Positions 9,306 through 21,519 of a DNA stretch of 64,000 bases are shown here, piece by piece (positions within the stretch are counted from its first letter, which is position 1; each line of letters opens with the position of its first letter). Under the pieces are notes generated by a model that was not told the origin of the DNA, ran no database searches, and saw nothing but the letters and a program-made list of their open reading frames with translations. The DNA is from Nageia nagi (lineage: Eukaryota; Pinophyta). The stretch is taken from the NCBI GenBank assembly GCA_050084985.1, contig JBITNC010000001.1, positions 82,150,001-82,214,000 of the forward strand, given 5' to 3'. A program made the translations under genes and the position numbers.

Positions 9306-9772
9306 TATGCTCTATTAATAATCAACACATGTCTATATACAACAGGTGACTATGAGTGATGGCTTGGCATCTCCGTGATGACTTATAGTGCACCATTGAT
9401 CAATTATTTATAAGATGGCATTATTTGATTCTCTTATGTGAATATATGATGAATCTAACTGATTTTGTTCATGAGTTGCTTGTAGCATGCAGGATCTTCT
9501 TCAGAAATGCAGGTTACTCACCTTGTGTAAGCAAGCTCATGGAGACTCACATGTCAGCTTAAAGTTGATCGACTACTATGTACAGTGAAACCAGTTGTGG
9601 TTAATGATTGTATTGTAAACCATTTTGTCAAATGGTAATGTAGTGAGTCTCATACTAGTTCTCAAAAAAAAGATTCTCAAATATGTAAATGTTCTCATCT
9701 CCACTTGTATCTCTATGGAGAACTCTCTCTTACTCTCTCTCTTCTCTCTTCTACGCTTTATCCCAATATTGC
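9306..9772 (+). other. Copia 3' untranslated region
   Basis: Non-coding. It contains a pyrimidine run (CTCTCTCTTACTCTCTC) near 9724-9760. Nothing else is recognised. Confidence 0.6.
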
Positions 9773-9784
9773 ATTAAGGGGGAG
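9773..9784 (+). promoter_or_regulatory. Polypurine tract
   Basis: ATTAAGGGGGAG directly precedes the TG of the 3' LTR, as expected for second-strand priming. Confidence 0.85.
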
Positions 9785-10262
9785 TGTTAGAATTTGTAAT
9801 AAAATATTGTGAATATCTAAACTCCTTGTAAATTCAATTAATCACTTAAAGGATATGTAGATACCTTAAGGGATTAATTGAATTCTTTATTATGTGTGGA
9901 CTTTGACCTTACCATGGGGTTAGTTGGTAGGTTAAAGTTAGGTCATACATTTATTGTAACCCTAACCTTACCCTTGGGTTAAAGGGAGGTTAGGGAGGTG
10001 CTCTCAAGCTATAAATAGAGGGCCTCTCCTCTTGTAACATAACTAAGATTTGGAGTAAGATTACTCTACTAGTTTGTGTAGGAGAGGAAGAGAATTGTAG
10101 TAAGAGGTGCATAGATTGAGAATAGAGAACTAGTTGTGGATGTACTCCCAAGGAGAGAGGAACCACATTATATTTGTGTTATCTTGTGTGAATGGTATTA
10201 TGTTGAATGATTGAGTTTCCTAGTCTTGGACCTTGAGAATTAGAGTAGGTCTAATTCCTTCA
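9785..10262 (+). repeat. 3' LTR of the copia element
   Basis: 478 bp, paired with 2308-2780. The 3' copy has small insertions, for example TTGAG in ATGATTGAGTTTCC. The TATA box is at 10010-10017. It is followed by CCCCT. Confidence 0.93.
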
Positions 10263-10644
10263 CCCCTTTTCATAGGTATATGGAGATGAGGCCATTGTCC
10301 CACTTGAGTTAGAGATTCCTTCGTGTAGGATCTCTTTACAAGATGATATTCCAAATGAAAATGCAAGAAAAGCAAGATTGCAGCAGTTGGAGATGTTAGA
10401 TGAAAAAAGAATCAGAGCCATTGAGTATCAAAAGGTCTACCATGCCAAACTTAAGAGAGCATTTGGCAAGAAGATAAAGGCTAAAGAGTTCAAAGTAGGG
10501 GACCCACTCTTAAAAGAGAATATCAAAAAAACAGCACCAAATGAGGAGCCTAAAGCCAAATTTCAACCCAATTGGTTGGGCCCATATGGCAAGGAAGAAC
10601 CAAAAACCTTCAATGCCATCCATCTCAAGCGTTTTTATGCTTGA
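10263..10644 (+). pseudogene. Ty3/gypsy integrase C-terminus (right half of the split gene)
   Basis: The frame continues the integrase broken at 2302: PFSLVYGDEAIVPLELEIPS, then the basic stretch YHAKLKRAFGKKIKAKEFKVGD, then FQPNWLGPY and LKRFYA followed by TGA. These are the usual end of a Ty3/gypsy integrase and mark the end of pol. The match of frame, family and target duplication on both sides shows that the copia element landed inside this gene. Some residues are missing between GPY and FNAIHLKRFY, so the tail is also eroded. Confidence 0.88.
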
Positions 10645-10771
10645 AAAGCATAGCTCTCTGCCCTTGCAAAACAATTCATATCAAACTCAGGGGCACAATT
10701 TCTTTTTGTTTTATGTACAGATCCATGCAGAACACGGAGCCGATGGCGTGCAAAAAAAAAATTGACAGTCT

Positions 10772-11320
10772 AATGTCTTCGGATCATGGACATAAAAACG
10801 CACGATCGTCGATGTCCAATGAAACGGCTAGTGCCAGTTCACTCACTTAAAAGCAAACTAGTCATATAGCTATTAGCAAGTTGTTGACATTGACTCATCA
10901 TCAATGGACAATACAACTTATTGTGTATCCACATGGTTTTTTTGCTTTAAACCCATCTAAAGCATAATGTCTTCGGATCATAGACATACAAGCGTATGAT
11001 TGTTGATGGCCAACGAAACGGCTAGTGAGAGTGACTGAAAGTAAACCGACAATACAACCATTAGCAATTTGTTGACATTGGATCATCTCCAATGGATGAT
11101 ACACTTTACTGTGTATCCACATGGTTTTTGCTTTGAACCCATCTAAAGCATATTGTCTTCGGATCATAGCCATACAAACATATGATCGTCAATGGCCATC
11201 GATACGGCTAGTGAGAGTTCACTCACTTAAAAGATAAACCGGCGATGCAGCTGTGAGCAAGATGTTGATATTGGATCATCTCCAATGGACGAAACAACTT
11301 ACTGTGCATCCATCATTGTT
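10772..11320 (+). repeat. Three tandem units of about 190 bp
   Basis: Units begin with ATGTCTTCGGATCATGGACA near 10772, 10964 and 11152. They share AACGGCTAGTG, TTGTTGACATTG and TGTATCCACATGG blocks. Similarity is about 80-85 percent by eye. They lie just after gypsy pol, where the 3' non-coding region or LTR of that element is expected. Confidence 0.75.
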
Positions 11321-12330
11321 TTATGACTGACATTTCATTGTAGGTACACAGATCCAGCAAAAAAAGAAGAAAACTATAGTCAAAAACCGACCAGCAACAC
11401 CATGCTCATAGTCTATTGGGCCGCCAACGGTGTACATTTCATTGTTATTTCCACCAATCCAAAGCGTAACCTCTCTATTTCGAGGCATGGACGTAAGTGT
11501 GAATGGTTCCAAAGTACCAGACACGACAGAACAGCCAAATTCATGATTGAGACAGTATAAAGGAGGCACATCATACCTTCCATCTCCAGCCTCAGATATG
11601 GATTTTCAGTCATCCACACAGTATTCCTAAAGACAATTTCTTCAGCAACTTTTGCCTTGGCTACTCCACTTAAGGATCTTTCTTGACGCACCCAAGTCAA
11701 AAGGGGGGCAGCATAAAGACCCTCAACATCATTCAGCAAAAGACAACATCAACAAAAAGATCAGAAAATTTTCTTCTATGTCTTGGCTACACTTCTTCTT
11801 TGAACATGTAATTTCATTGCTTCAATCATACATCCAAAAAGGAACAAATGTAGATGCCTCAAAATGAACCTTTCTGTATTTAATAAATCATTTTAATCCC
11901 TTAACAGATTATTATGTAAAAAAATTATTAAAAATGTATAAAAGAGGTGTAGGCCATGTATTTGACCCTTGTGGATTGTACAAGGGGTCAAAATATCAAA
12001 GTCATGTAAACTTGTATCATATATAAAGGCATCATTTGATGACCTATAGCTCATGAGCGAATCATGGGCAAATAATCATTTCAAGCTAATACAAGGATTA
12101 TCAATTGAAGATCATTTGAAGGATCGCAACTTGCTTCATCTATCTAAATTGCGCATCTATTATTCTGTAAGTTCGCATGTATGTTCATAATTTGATTATT
12201 CTCTAATTCGCTCATCGCTACATTTTAATTCGTGTTTGTAATTTCACTTATCTTACGGCACTAGCGGCATGCCAATTCTAAGATGCCGACAGAGTACTTG
12301 TTCATGAATGTATGCTCTGTCCTTTGTGCA
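11321..12330 (+). other. Probable 3' LTR region of the split gypsy element
   Basis: There is no gene here. TATA-like boxes (TATAAAAG at 11937-11944 and TATATAAAGG at 12020-12029) are followed by the sort of sequence seen at an LTR promoter. The position 3' of pol fits a gypsy 3' LTR. I could not fix the LTR ends because the left partner is outside the window. Confidence 0.35.
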
Positions 12331-15300
12331 TTTTATGATTAACGGAATGAATATAGAATCTAAGTACACACTACTGCATTCCTGCTACATGTTATTGCCA
12401 TATTTTTGATATATACGTCAATATTTACAAATAGAGCAATAGTTCATTAATCAACCCCATTTGCATTAATTGCATTATTTAGCTACTACAATTGCCATGA
12501 ATTTACTTACCATCATGATTGGCTGAAGCATGCACTTGAAAAGTGCAATGCAGTTTTGAAACTCAGAATCCCTTTGAGGAAGGAGGTTGTGGAGCAAATG
12601 AGCGCATATGTCTACCAGCTCAGGTTCTAGGGGTAAGATAGCAGCATGAGGAAAAAGGAGACAATATTGGCAGAGACCCAAAATTTGATCCAGGAGCATC
12701 TAGACATCAATGACCTCAGTTTGTTGAAGGTAGGGCATCCCATTGTCCATGAAAAGCAGATGGTCATCTAGAGATACCAAATGCAAGCTACATCCAAGCA
12801 GATAGGGGACTATTTTCGACAAAACAGCAGCATCAATGGCATGATCTCCAGGTGTGTATGGAAAACAGTGGCATTCTTGGAGAAGACCATTGAGTCATAC
12901 GATCTCACCAACGAGGACTGGAACTCCGTCAGTAGCGGATCAGATCTATCCTAGATCCGATCCACTCACAGATTCTGTCTACGATAATCTTTCTTTTGTT
13001 AAATGCATATATGATTACGATTGTTATTTGTCAGACTTCATTTACTCAATTTGAATGGTGTAGGGATGAAGTTTTGCTCCCGCCAGATCAAATTTGTCAT
13101 ACTCATTTATGACTCTAACCGGTGCAGGGATGAGGTTTTCCTTCCGCTAGTTTAGATGTCAGACATTTATTGCATATCTTATTTGCTTTTACATAGTTTA
13201 GAGGTAGATTAAATGCATTCTGGTAATGGCATTTATATTTTGTCAGTTTTTAAATGGCATTTGCATCGTCTTATTTGGACAATCTGATTTTGTATCGGTA
13301 CGTTTGTTGTGTGTGTGCACACCATATCGAATTTGATGCCTTTAGGGAAACACTTCTGATGGCCTATATAGACCCCATCAAGGCCATAGGGATTTTTGCA
13401 TAATATTGATTGCATGAGATTTTGCATTTGTAAGAACTGGAGGATTTTTTTGCATTTGCAAAACTAAAGAATATAGCATATGTGCGATTTCCATATATTA
13501 TTGTCTATCCGTGAAGATTTCGCATATATGTGAATCTACATATGAAAGATTTGAGCTTTCCACCGCATAGAAGTTCACTGCATACGGGGTTCTATGCATG
13601 TTATGATTGTGTATTGTTACATCTCTGCTATGCTTTGAATATCATCTTGAGGATAATGCAATCAAGTAAGGAATGTTATTGCTCATGTCATTGAATGTCA
13701 TTATGAATTGATTTCTTTCTACAATAGTGTTGTGAAGTTAATATTGTGAAGATTATCATTTGTGGGATAATGCATGTTAGAATAGTTTACCTCTTGAATA
13801 TGCATATTGAATATTTGACAAACTGGTTTGAGCTGTTCATTGCATGGTTTGCATGCAAGTGAATGTATTCTAAGGCTCATATCTTATCTCTATGTCATTC
13901 AATTAGGCATGTGTATTCACACCCTCACTTCATTTACCCCTTTTTCACCGAGTCTTCAACCCAGACCCTATAGCTTCCTACTCTCGTCTGGTAGCGATTT
14001 GAGCGCATATTGCTATTTGCTACCCAGCTTGATAGTGAGTACACTTTCCTTGATGAATCCAGAGATGACCTACCGAGACACTACATCATTGGTGATGTCC
14101 TCATAAGTTCATCTTTCTTTATATTCCTATGCACTTGTTCCTTTGTTTGTCCTTGCACTTATGATCTTTCTTCGATTTCATTCACATTTGTAGTCTTTCC
14201 TCATTGTGGAAAAGAACTCTGACGGTGTGTATTTCCTTTGTATACGATTAACAACATGCATATCTGACCACTGTGCCCTAGACCATATTCCATGTGAACG
14301 CTTGGGGTAACCAATCCTCTCAAGCGGAAACAAATAACGTTGTTTCCTCCAAGTCATGTGCATGTTTTGGGCGAGGAAAGAAAAACATACCAACATGAGG
14401 AGAATAGAAAAGAAAGAAGGATATATATAGATAGATCAAGAATCTTTCAATATATGAAAGTTGCATGATCTTTTGGAAGGATTCTTTCTTCACAGTTGAA
14501 GTTTCTACATGTATGTATGATCTATCATTTCGAGAAACTTTGTTTTAAATGCAAGTGCAGTTCCTCATTTCATGGGATCATAGAGATGTGAATAACATGA
14601 TGATGTTGTGTTGTTTATGCATTTACAAACATTTTCTTTGAACGTTTTTGCACTTTAGGAAAGATAGTTGAATATCTCTCTTAAATGTATGAATGACCGT
14701 CTCCATGGTCTGCATAAAATTGTGGTATTTTGAATCACTTTATTTTTATGACATTTGGTTGGAATTTTTCTACTAGGATATAGAGAATTGAATATTTCAC
14801 TTAACCCCTTTGTCCACCCTTACTACTACCTCGTGCTCTCGCTTGGAATTCATCTGAACCCAGTTGCTTCCTCCCATGCTTGATAACCCTAGTAGAAGTT
14901 CCTAATAAATCCGAGGGATGAAAGCTTCGAACCCTGCACAACGGAGAGACCCTGACACTTACCTTTATTTCAACTGCCAAATCTTTCGTATCCCATTTTA
15001 TGTTCTCTCTGCTTTGTGTGTTTCCACATGAACAATGATTGAGATAAAGCCCAATGTAAGTAACCATCCCCAAGCACACACCTACCCCTAAAGCTATCAT
15101 GTTGACTATCAACAACCATTCCTTAGAATGTGCTATACCGAAAACCTAAAGCCTAATAATTTGAAGAAACCTTGGGGTTAAAGCCCTTTCAAGCGAAGGT
15201 AAGTAACGCTACTCCACTCATAAACGATGTCCTTTCCCGCAGGGGAAAGAAACCCACGTCAACACAAATGCTACCTTGTCTCTCAACATAGCTTCATCAT

Positions 15301-16358
15301 TTCTCCAGTGTTTGTAAATTTGAATTTTTTTTGTAGTTCAACCATTCACCCAAAAAAATTAAAAATTGTTGTAAACATTTCTTTAAAAAATGTCAAGTTA
15401 CATTTCAAAACATTATAGGAGCATTGCACAATGAGAACAACATCCTACTACATGTGCACATATCTTTAGTTGCTATAGATGTTGTTTTCAATATATCTTC
15501 AAATATACTGAAGTGTTTTATCTTTGACTCTCCTCTAAGCCCAATGCTTAAGAGATAGATCTAATTTACAACAACTTCCTCCCAAAGGGCATATGTAAAT
15601 GAAATCGTAGTTGATTTTTTATTTTGATAGTGTTAAAGCTTCGAAAATTAACACATATATGAATCTCACAACCATCCTTCTTGAGACTATTTACAATTTG
15701 TGATACTCTAACGTTCATGTTAAATTTGAAAAAATGTGCTCATGTTAACCATCCTATCAATCTCAATATCAACATTTTCAGGATTTTTCAGGTTTCTTTT
15801 CTATGGTCATCCTCTCATATATTGTGCTTCAAGGATCAACATAATCTTATGATGCACAAGTCAAGCAGTACTCCTTCAAGTCCTTGTTAGTCAAGGCAAA
15901 AACATCTTTCTTCTTCAAAAGAATTCTATGTGGCTAGATTCAACAAATGATCCCAAGCATCAATTATACGATTGATCCATGATTTTCCTTTGGATCCCAA
16001 GTTTACGTTTTCAATCTTTTCGACCTAAAAATATTATACACTATGCCTGGGTTTTGGATTTGGTTTGGCCAGTGTCCTCCTTGGCTTCAAAATCCTCCAC
16101 CAATTAACTCTTTCCCAGGTGTTGTTTTCACCAATGCTTGTTTGAAACATACATTCTCAAGATATACTTGGCATTCCTTTATAAAATTTCCGATAACATC
16201 ACAAATTTCATGGTACTGATCCATTCATATAGTTTAGGCTGGTGCTTCTTTCTTCATGGAAAGCTTATAACCTTCTTCTTTCCCTTTTCCTTGTCAGCCC
16301 CTAAAACCTTTAAATATATACATTATATTTTCCTCTGTTTACAACTAAGTTGCACGAA
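12331..16358. other. Non-coding, repeat-derived sequence
   Basis: Only short unsupported open frames occur. 13045-13081 and 13117-13153 hold two degenerate copies of a GGTGTAGGGATGAAGTTTT block about 72 bp apart. 14290-14385 and 15165-15255 share a degenerate block (CTTGGGGT, TCAAGCG, AAGTAACG, GAAAGAAA), suggesting two decayed copies of one LTR-type repeat. I see no protein domain. Confidence 0.45.
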
Positions 16359-16599
16359 ATATTGGCTTATAAGGTAGCATCACTACCCATGCAATGATAT
16401 CATTAGATTCATTACCACTATTTGCAGTCATATCCCTTTCCCATCTATTGGAACCTGCAGCTGCAATCAAAACAAACACACATACAACAGTACCAACAAA
16501 TAATAGATAATAATTGAATAATCAAACATTATTCATAAAAATATCATAACATTAATATTCATGAAGTAATCATCAAATCATGCATCTATGAAAAATATT

Positions 16600-17140
16600 G
16601 GGTCATGATAATACTTGCTTCTTAGCCTAAAATTATCCATGCATTGGTATGAACTATGTCAAATGAAAATCCTACTAAAATGCTATGACCTTGAGAAATG
16701 TTATTGTAATGCTATAATCATGAGAATGTCACAACCATGTGCATGTTACTTTAATGCTACAACAATAAAGAATTACACAAATGCTTTTGGAAATATGCTA
16801 AATGAGAATGTTATTAAAATTTGATTACCTTTAGAATGTTACTGTAGTGCCACCTTTAGAAGAATGTTACTGTAAAACTCTAGCTATAAGAATGTTACTA
16901 TAATGAAATGCATCTTATCCAATTCTGGAAACTCTAAAAATATTATATTATCTCTCAATGCAAATAATTCCATTACCATATATTGCAATAATGAATGCAA
17001 TGAGTTCGTACCCAAATTTCATTGTGTATAATACGATACAATTAGAATACTTTTGAACTATGTCAAATGAGAATATTACTAAACTATTATGACCATGAGA
17101 ATATCACAATAATGTTACATCGATGAGAATGTTACTAGCT
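16600..17140. repeat. Degenerate minisatellite in the left palindrome arm
   Basis: Loosely repeated units of about 35-45 bp built on AATGCTATGACCATGAGAA and TGTTACTGTAATG. The mirror copy lies at about 20200-20740 in the right arm. Confidence 0.6.
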
Positions 17141-17189
17141 TGAATTTTAATCTCCTCTATAGCAAGAACAAGAATACTGGAGAAATAAG

Positions 17190-17560
17190 TATTATAGAAG
17201 ATAGTGCTTCAAAGAAATAACATGCATCAAGTTCACAACAACACAAAGTAAAGGTCAAGGCTAAGCTTCAAGAACAAGAAAAAGTTGAAGCTGGGATCAA
17301 GCAAATATTGCCATTGGCATAGATGCAACCGTTCAAGAAAGCAAACATAAAGTTCAAGATGAGGTAGAAACTGATGGCAAGCAACAAACACCGAGTGGCC
17401 TTGAGCCTAGCATTGTAGACACTATTGTTGAACTAGAGCTAATAGAAATGGACTTCGATGCCCAATTGGATAAGAAAGAGAAATTTGGGAAGAAAGAAAC
17501 CCAAGATCCACCAAAGGAGTAGGATGGGCTAAATGCCTCACAGCAAGGTGAAAGGACATA
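17190..17560 (+). pseudogene. Unrecognised coding-like segment in the left arm
   Basis: One plus-strand frame, with a TAG near 17332 and another at 17521-17523, gives an acidic, hydrophilic peptide. It includes VQESKHKVQDEVETDG, EPSIVDTIVELELIEMDFDA and KKEKFGKKETQDPPKE. It looks more protein-like than the opposite-strand frame of the same DNA. The mirror copy at 19769-20150 reads the same on the minus strand. The family is unknown to me. Confidence 0.35.
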
Positions 17561-18067
17561 AAACATTTGTGAAAATTTACACTCCTTTGAACAAGATTTT
17601 TACAAATCTATACTAGATTGAGCTACTAAATAGATATGACTAATTCATGTATGAAATATGTGTTTTATGCAAACTCCCAAGATATGCCAATTCCCAAATT
17701 TCAAAGATCTGTCCATTTAATTGCATAGAAAAGCAAATAACATAACAAAGTGAATAGATCCTAAAACACTATTTCATAGCAAATCACTATAGAATAATTT
17801 TGGGTAACATATTAAAATTGATATACTCTAATGGTATTATATTCTTCTAAAATCATCCAAACTTGAAACCAAAATTCCTTTAAGATCCAACAATCATTTA
17901 GTGCAGGTTACCCTTAGGTTGTTGCTACATCAACTCAAAAAAAAAGTTAACGGTATTATATTCATTTAAAATCATCCAAACTTGAAATCAAACCTCCTTT
18001 AAGATCCAACAATCATTTCTCTAAAATAGTTATCTCAAAATTGTGTGGCCAGTGCTCACAGCCATTT

Positions 18068-18325
18068 CTACCATGGGCGCTTTGCACCCATGTTTTCCAT
18101 TCCCTGCTTTTGTGAGTCATCCATTGTTTCAATGATTTTGAAAAGCTTGTTAGTTGCCCCTTCCTCGACCTGGCCAAGTTCCCGTTCATACACTTCAATA
18201 GCTTCAACTGATTTCTCGACCGCTATCTTTGTGGCCTCCAACTGTATTTTGATCATCCTCACATTTTGCAAATATAAGAGAGCAACACACATTGCAGGAG
18301 TAACAATGGGCCCTATCTCTTTCAA
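18068..18325 (-). CDS. Hypothetical small coiled-coil-like protein, left-arm copy
   Basis: The minus-strand frame of 85 codons starts with MKEIGPIVTPAMCVALLYL, a possible membrane segment. It continues with a charged helical stretch (KIQLEATKIAVEKSVEAIEV, then ERELGQVEEGA). The right-arm counterpart is 18965-19234. The frame is open in both arms despite many substitutions between them, which is weak evidence that it was once translated. The family is not recognised. Other frames are also open here, so I am not sure it is a gene. Confidence 0.35.
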   Translation of the reverse strand: MKEIGPIVTPAMCVALLYLQNVRMIKIQLEATKIAVEKSVEAIEVYERELGQVEEGATNKLFKIIETMDDSQKQGMENMGAKRPW

Positions 18326-18466
18326 ATCCTACTTAAACGCTAAGAATTTTGACCCTACCATTTGGGAAAAGAAAGAAAACAGAAGAATGATTTACAGAAA
18401 GTTTTAGTTCAGTAGAGAAGAAAGTGATTACCTAATATGAAAAACCCTGGCAATTATGCAAAACAA

Positions 18467-18787
18467 TAAAGAGCAAATTTAAACATTTGTATTTTATTTA
18501 ACAGTGGAAGTTCGCTATCAGAGTTTGACTTATCCTGGTGGCGATGTGTTCTTTGGGAAAATTCCATAAATGTGGAAATCCGTATTATCCATTTCTAATC
18601 ATTACATAGAACCTTGCAAAATTTCTATATCTAACCTGCCCTAGTTCTAGTTGCCTCGCTCTTTTTCTTTACTTCTTCCCTTTATGATAGATTGGTCTGA
18701 AATTGTAGATTGGTAGCCCAACTCGTGCACTATTATCCCCTGCAACTCATGCATTCATGTGAACAACTGTCCTTTTTTGCATCTCTG
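18467..18787. other. Spacer of the giant palindrome
   Basis: About 320 bp of unique sequence between the arms. I see no coding signal. Confidence 0.7.
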
Positions 18788-20987
18788 TGTTTTGCACAAT
18801 TGCCAGTGTTTTTCAGATCAAGTAATCAATTTCTTCCCTGCTGAATTTGAATTTTCAAATAATCACTTTCTTCCCTGCTGAACTAAAACTTTATGTAAAT
18901 CATTCTTTTGTGTTCTTTATTTTCAAGAATGGCAAGGTAAAAATACTCAACATTTAAGCAAAATTTGAAAAAGATAGAGCCCATTGTTACTTGTGCAATG
19001 TGTCTTGCTCTCTTATACTTCCAAAATGTGAGGATGGCCAAAATACAATTGGAGGCCACAAAGATAGCGAACAAGAAATCAGTTGAAATCACTGAACTGT
19101 ATGAAAGGGTACTTGGCCATGTCGAGGAAGGGGTAGATGACAAGTTTTCCAAAACCATTGAAACAATGGGCGACTCACAAAAGGAGCGAATAGAAAACAT
19201 GGGTGCAAAGCGGCCATGGTATAAATGGCTGTAAGCACTAGCCAAACAATTTTGAGATAACTATTTTAGATTTTCTTTATTGAGCTAATGTAGCAGCAAC
19301 CTAAGGGTAAACTGCAACCAAATGACTGTTGGATCTTAAAGGAGGTTTGATTTCAAATTTGGATGATTTTAAATTAATATAATACCATTAACTTTTTTTT
19401 TGAGCTGATGTAGCAACAACCTAAGGGTAACCTGCACCAAATGATTGTTGGATCTTAAAGGAATTTTGGTTTCAAGTTTGGATGATTTTAGAATAATATA
19501 ATACCATTAGAGTATATCAATTTTAATATGTTATCCAAAATTATTCTATAGTGATTTGCTATGAAATAGTGTTTTAGGATCTATTCACTTTGTTATGTTA
19601 TTTGCTTTTCTATGCAATTAAATGGATAGATCTTTGAAATTTGGGAATTGGCATATCTTGGGAGTTTGCATAAAACACATATTTCATACATGAATTAGTC
19701 ATACCTATTTAGCTCAATCTAGTATAGATTTATAAAAATCTTGTTCAAAGGAGTGTAAATTTTCACAAATGTTTTATGTCCTTTCACCTTGTTGTGAGGC
19801 ATTTAGCCCATCCTACTCCTTTGGTGCATCTTGGGTTTCTTTCTTCCCAAATTTCTCTTTCTTATCCAATTGGGCATCGAAGTCCATTTCTATTAGCTCT
19901 AGTTCAACAATAGTGTCTACAATGCTAGGCTCAAGGCCACTCGGTGTTTGTTGCTTGCCATCAGTTTCTACCTCATCTTGAACTTTATGTTTGCTTCCTT
20001 GAACGGTTGCATCTATGCCAATGGCAATATTTGCTTGATCCCAGCTTCAACTTTTTCTTGTTCTTGAAGCTTAGCCTTGACCTTTACTTTGTGTTGTTGT
20101 GAACTTGATGCATGTTATTTCTTTGAAGCACTATCTTCTATAATACTTATTTCTCCAATATTCTTGTTCTTGCTATAGAGGAGATTAAAATTCAAGCTAG
20201 TAACATTCTCATCGATGTAACATTATTGTAATATTCTCATGGTCATAATAGTTTAGTAATATTCTCATTTGACATAGTTCAAAAGTATTCTAATTGTATC
20301 ATATTATACACAATGAAATTTGGGTACAAACTCACTGCATTCATTCTTGCAATATATGGTAATGGAATTATTTGCATTGAGAGATAAGATAATATTTTTA
20401 GAGTTTCCAGAATTGGATAAGATGCATTTCATTATAGTAACATTCTTATAGCTAGAGTTTTACAGTAACATTCTCCTAAAGGTGGCACTATAGTAACATT
20501 CTAAAGGTAATCAAATTTTAATAACATTCTCATTTAGCATATTTCCAAAAGCATTTGTGTAATTCTTTATTGTTGTAGCATTAGAGTAACATGCACATGG
20601 TTGTGACATTCTCATGATTATAGCACTACAATAACATTCTCAAGGTCATAGCATTTTAGTAGGATTTTCATTTGACATAGTTCATACCAATGCATGGATA
20701 ACTTTAGGCTAAGAAGAAAGTATTATCATGACCCAATATTTTTCATAGATGCATGATTTGATGATTACTTCATGAATATTAATGTTATGATATTTTTATG
20801 AATTTGAATATGAATAATGTTTGATTATTCAATTATTATCTATTATTTGTTGGTACTGTTGTATGTGTGTTTGTTTTGATTGCAGCTGCAGATTCCAACA
20901 GATGGGAAAGGGATATGATTGCAAATGGTCATAATGAATCTAATGATATCATTGCGTGGGTAGTGATCCTAATTTATAAGCCAATAT
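18788..20987. repeat. Right arm of the giant palindrome
   Basis: Reverse complement of 16359-18466. The inner part has an extra local duplication: TTTCTTCCCTGCTGAA occurs at about 18830 and again at about 18867, against one copy in the left arm. Confidence 0.9.
18965..19234 (+). CDS. Hypothetical small coiled-coil-like protein, right-arm copy
   Basis: 89 codons, MKKIEPIVTCAMCLALLYF onwards. It is the mirror partner of the minus-strand frame at 18068-18325, with roughly 70 percent identical residues by eye. The two share a short hydrophobic start, a charged helix, and the ending GAKRPWYKWL here against GAKRPW there. Both lie on the strand that runs outward from the palindrome centre. The function is unknown, and it may be an element-encoded relic. 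Confidence 0.35.
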   Translation: MKKIEPIVTCAMCLALLYFQNVRMAKIQLEATKIANKKSVEITELYERVLGHVEEGVDDKFSKTIETMGDSQKERIENMGAKRPWYKWL

Positions 20988-21519
20988 ATCACCACCAAGA
21001 TGGCTCAAGAGGTAAGCCTATCATATAGATTTTGCATAATTCAAGGATTGGGTAAGAAATTTCATCCTAAGATGAAACCCATAGGGCCATCTTATATATC
21101 TATGTATTGATATAGTGCTTGTTGAGGTTTTCAAGTATGAGCTAGTATTTGATAGGTTTAAATGATTTAAAATGTCATTACATGCATAGATTAAATATCT
21201 ATTTCAAATAATTTTGATTAATTAGAATACTTGTTAAATGTAAGCTCATGTCAAATGAAGAAGATATTTGAATTCTTCTTGATTGAAGAGGCTATAAAGA
21301 GTGAATATAGTATGGAATACACTACTGATTTTGATATTATGATAAAATGCAAATGCTGAGTCTAAGTCCTAATATGTATTATTGATTATAAATTGTTCTT
21401 TATTATTTATTTTGAAAGAGTATCTAGTCACCGATTTTCCAGCCAAAGAGCCAGGATCTGAGAGAGAGTATTAGAGCACGGATTTCCTGGGTCTAAAATG
21501 AAGCCAGTGGAGATGGGGT
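20988..21519. other. Intergenic sequence right of the palindrome
   Basis: AT-rich with no gene. A short block GATGGCTCAAGAGGTAAGCC at 20999-21018 resembles a Pol III A box, but I see no clear B box. Confidence 0.5.

Larger units (their letters stand above)
2308..10262 (+). mobile_element. Ty1/copia LTR retrotransposon, 7,955 bp, integrase-deleted, with captured host fragments
   Basis: The element has two LTRs that begin TGTTAGAATTTG and end CTAATTCCTTCA, a 5-bp target duplication, an initiator-Met primer site and a polypurine tract. The coding order is gag, protease, RT and RNase H. That would be copia order if integrase were present, but integrase and the start of RT are deleted. The internal leader (2781-6177) is unusually long. 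It holds a tRNA-Phe-like piece, a PPR piece and a WD40 gene piece. A 12-unit minisatellite lies between RNase H and the 3' LTR. The LTRs differ by a few small indels and substitutions, so the insertion is not brand new. It could move only with proteins supplied in trans. Confidence 0.93.
16359..18466. repeat. Left arm of a giant imperfect palindrome
   Basis: This arm of about 2.1 kb is the reverse complement of 18788-20987. The outer end reads ATATTGGCTTATAAGG, matched by TTATAAGCCAATAT at 20974-20987. The inner end near 18447-18466 (AACCCTGGCAATTATGCA) is matched by GCACAATTGCCAG near 18790-18803. By eye the outer 1.2 kb is more alike between arms than the inner 0.6 kb. Confidence 0.9.

Noticed and set aside
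16359-20987. Interpreting the palindrome as a standard TIR transposon
   Set aside because: The ends show no known TIR motif and I see no target duplication. The arms make up nearly the whole unit.
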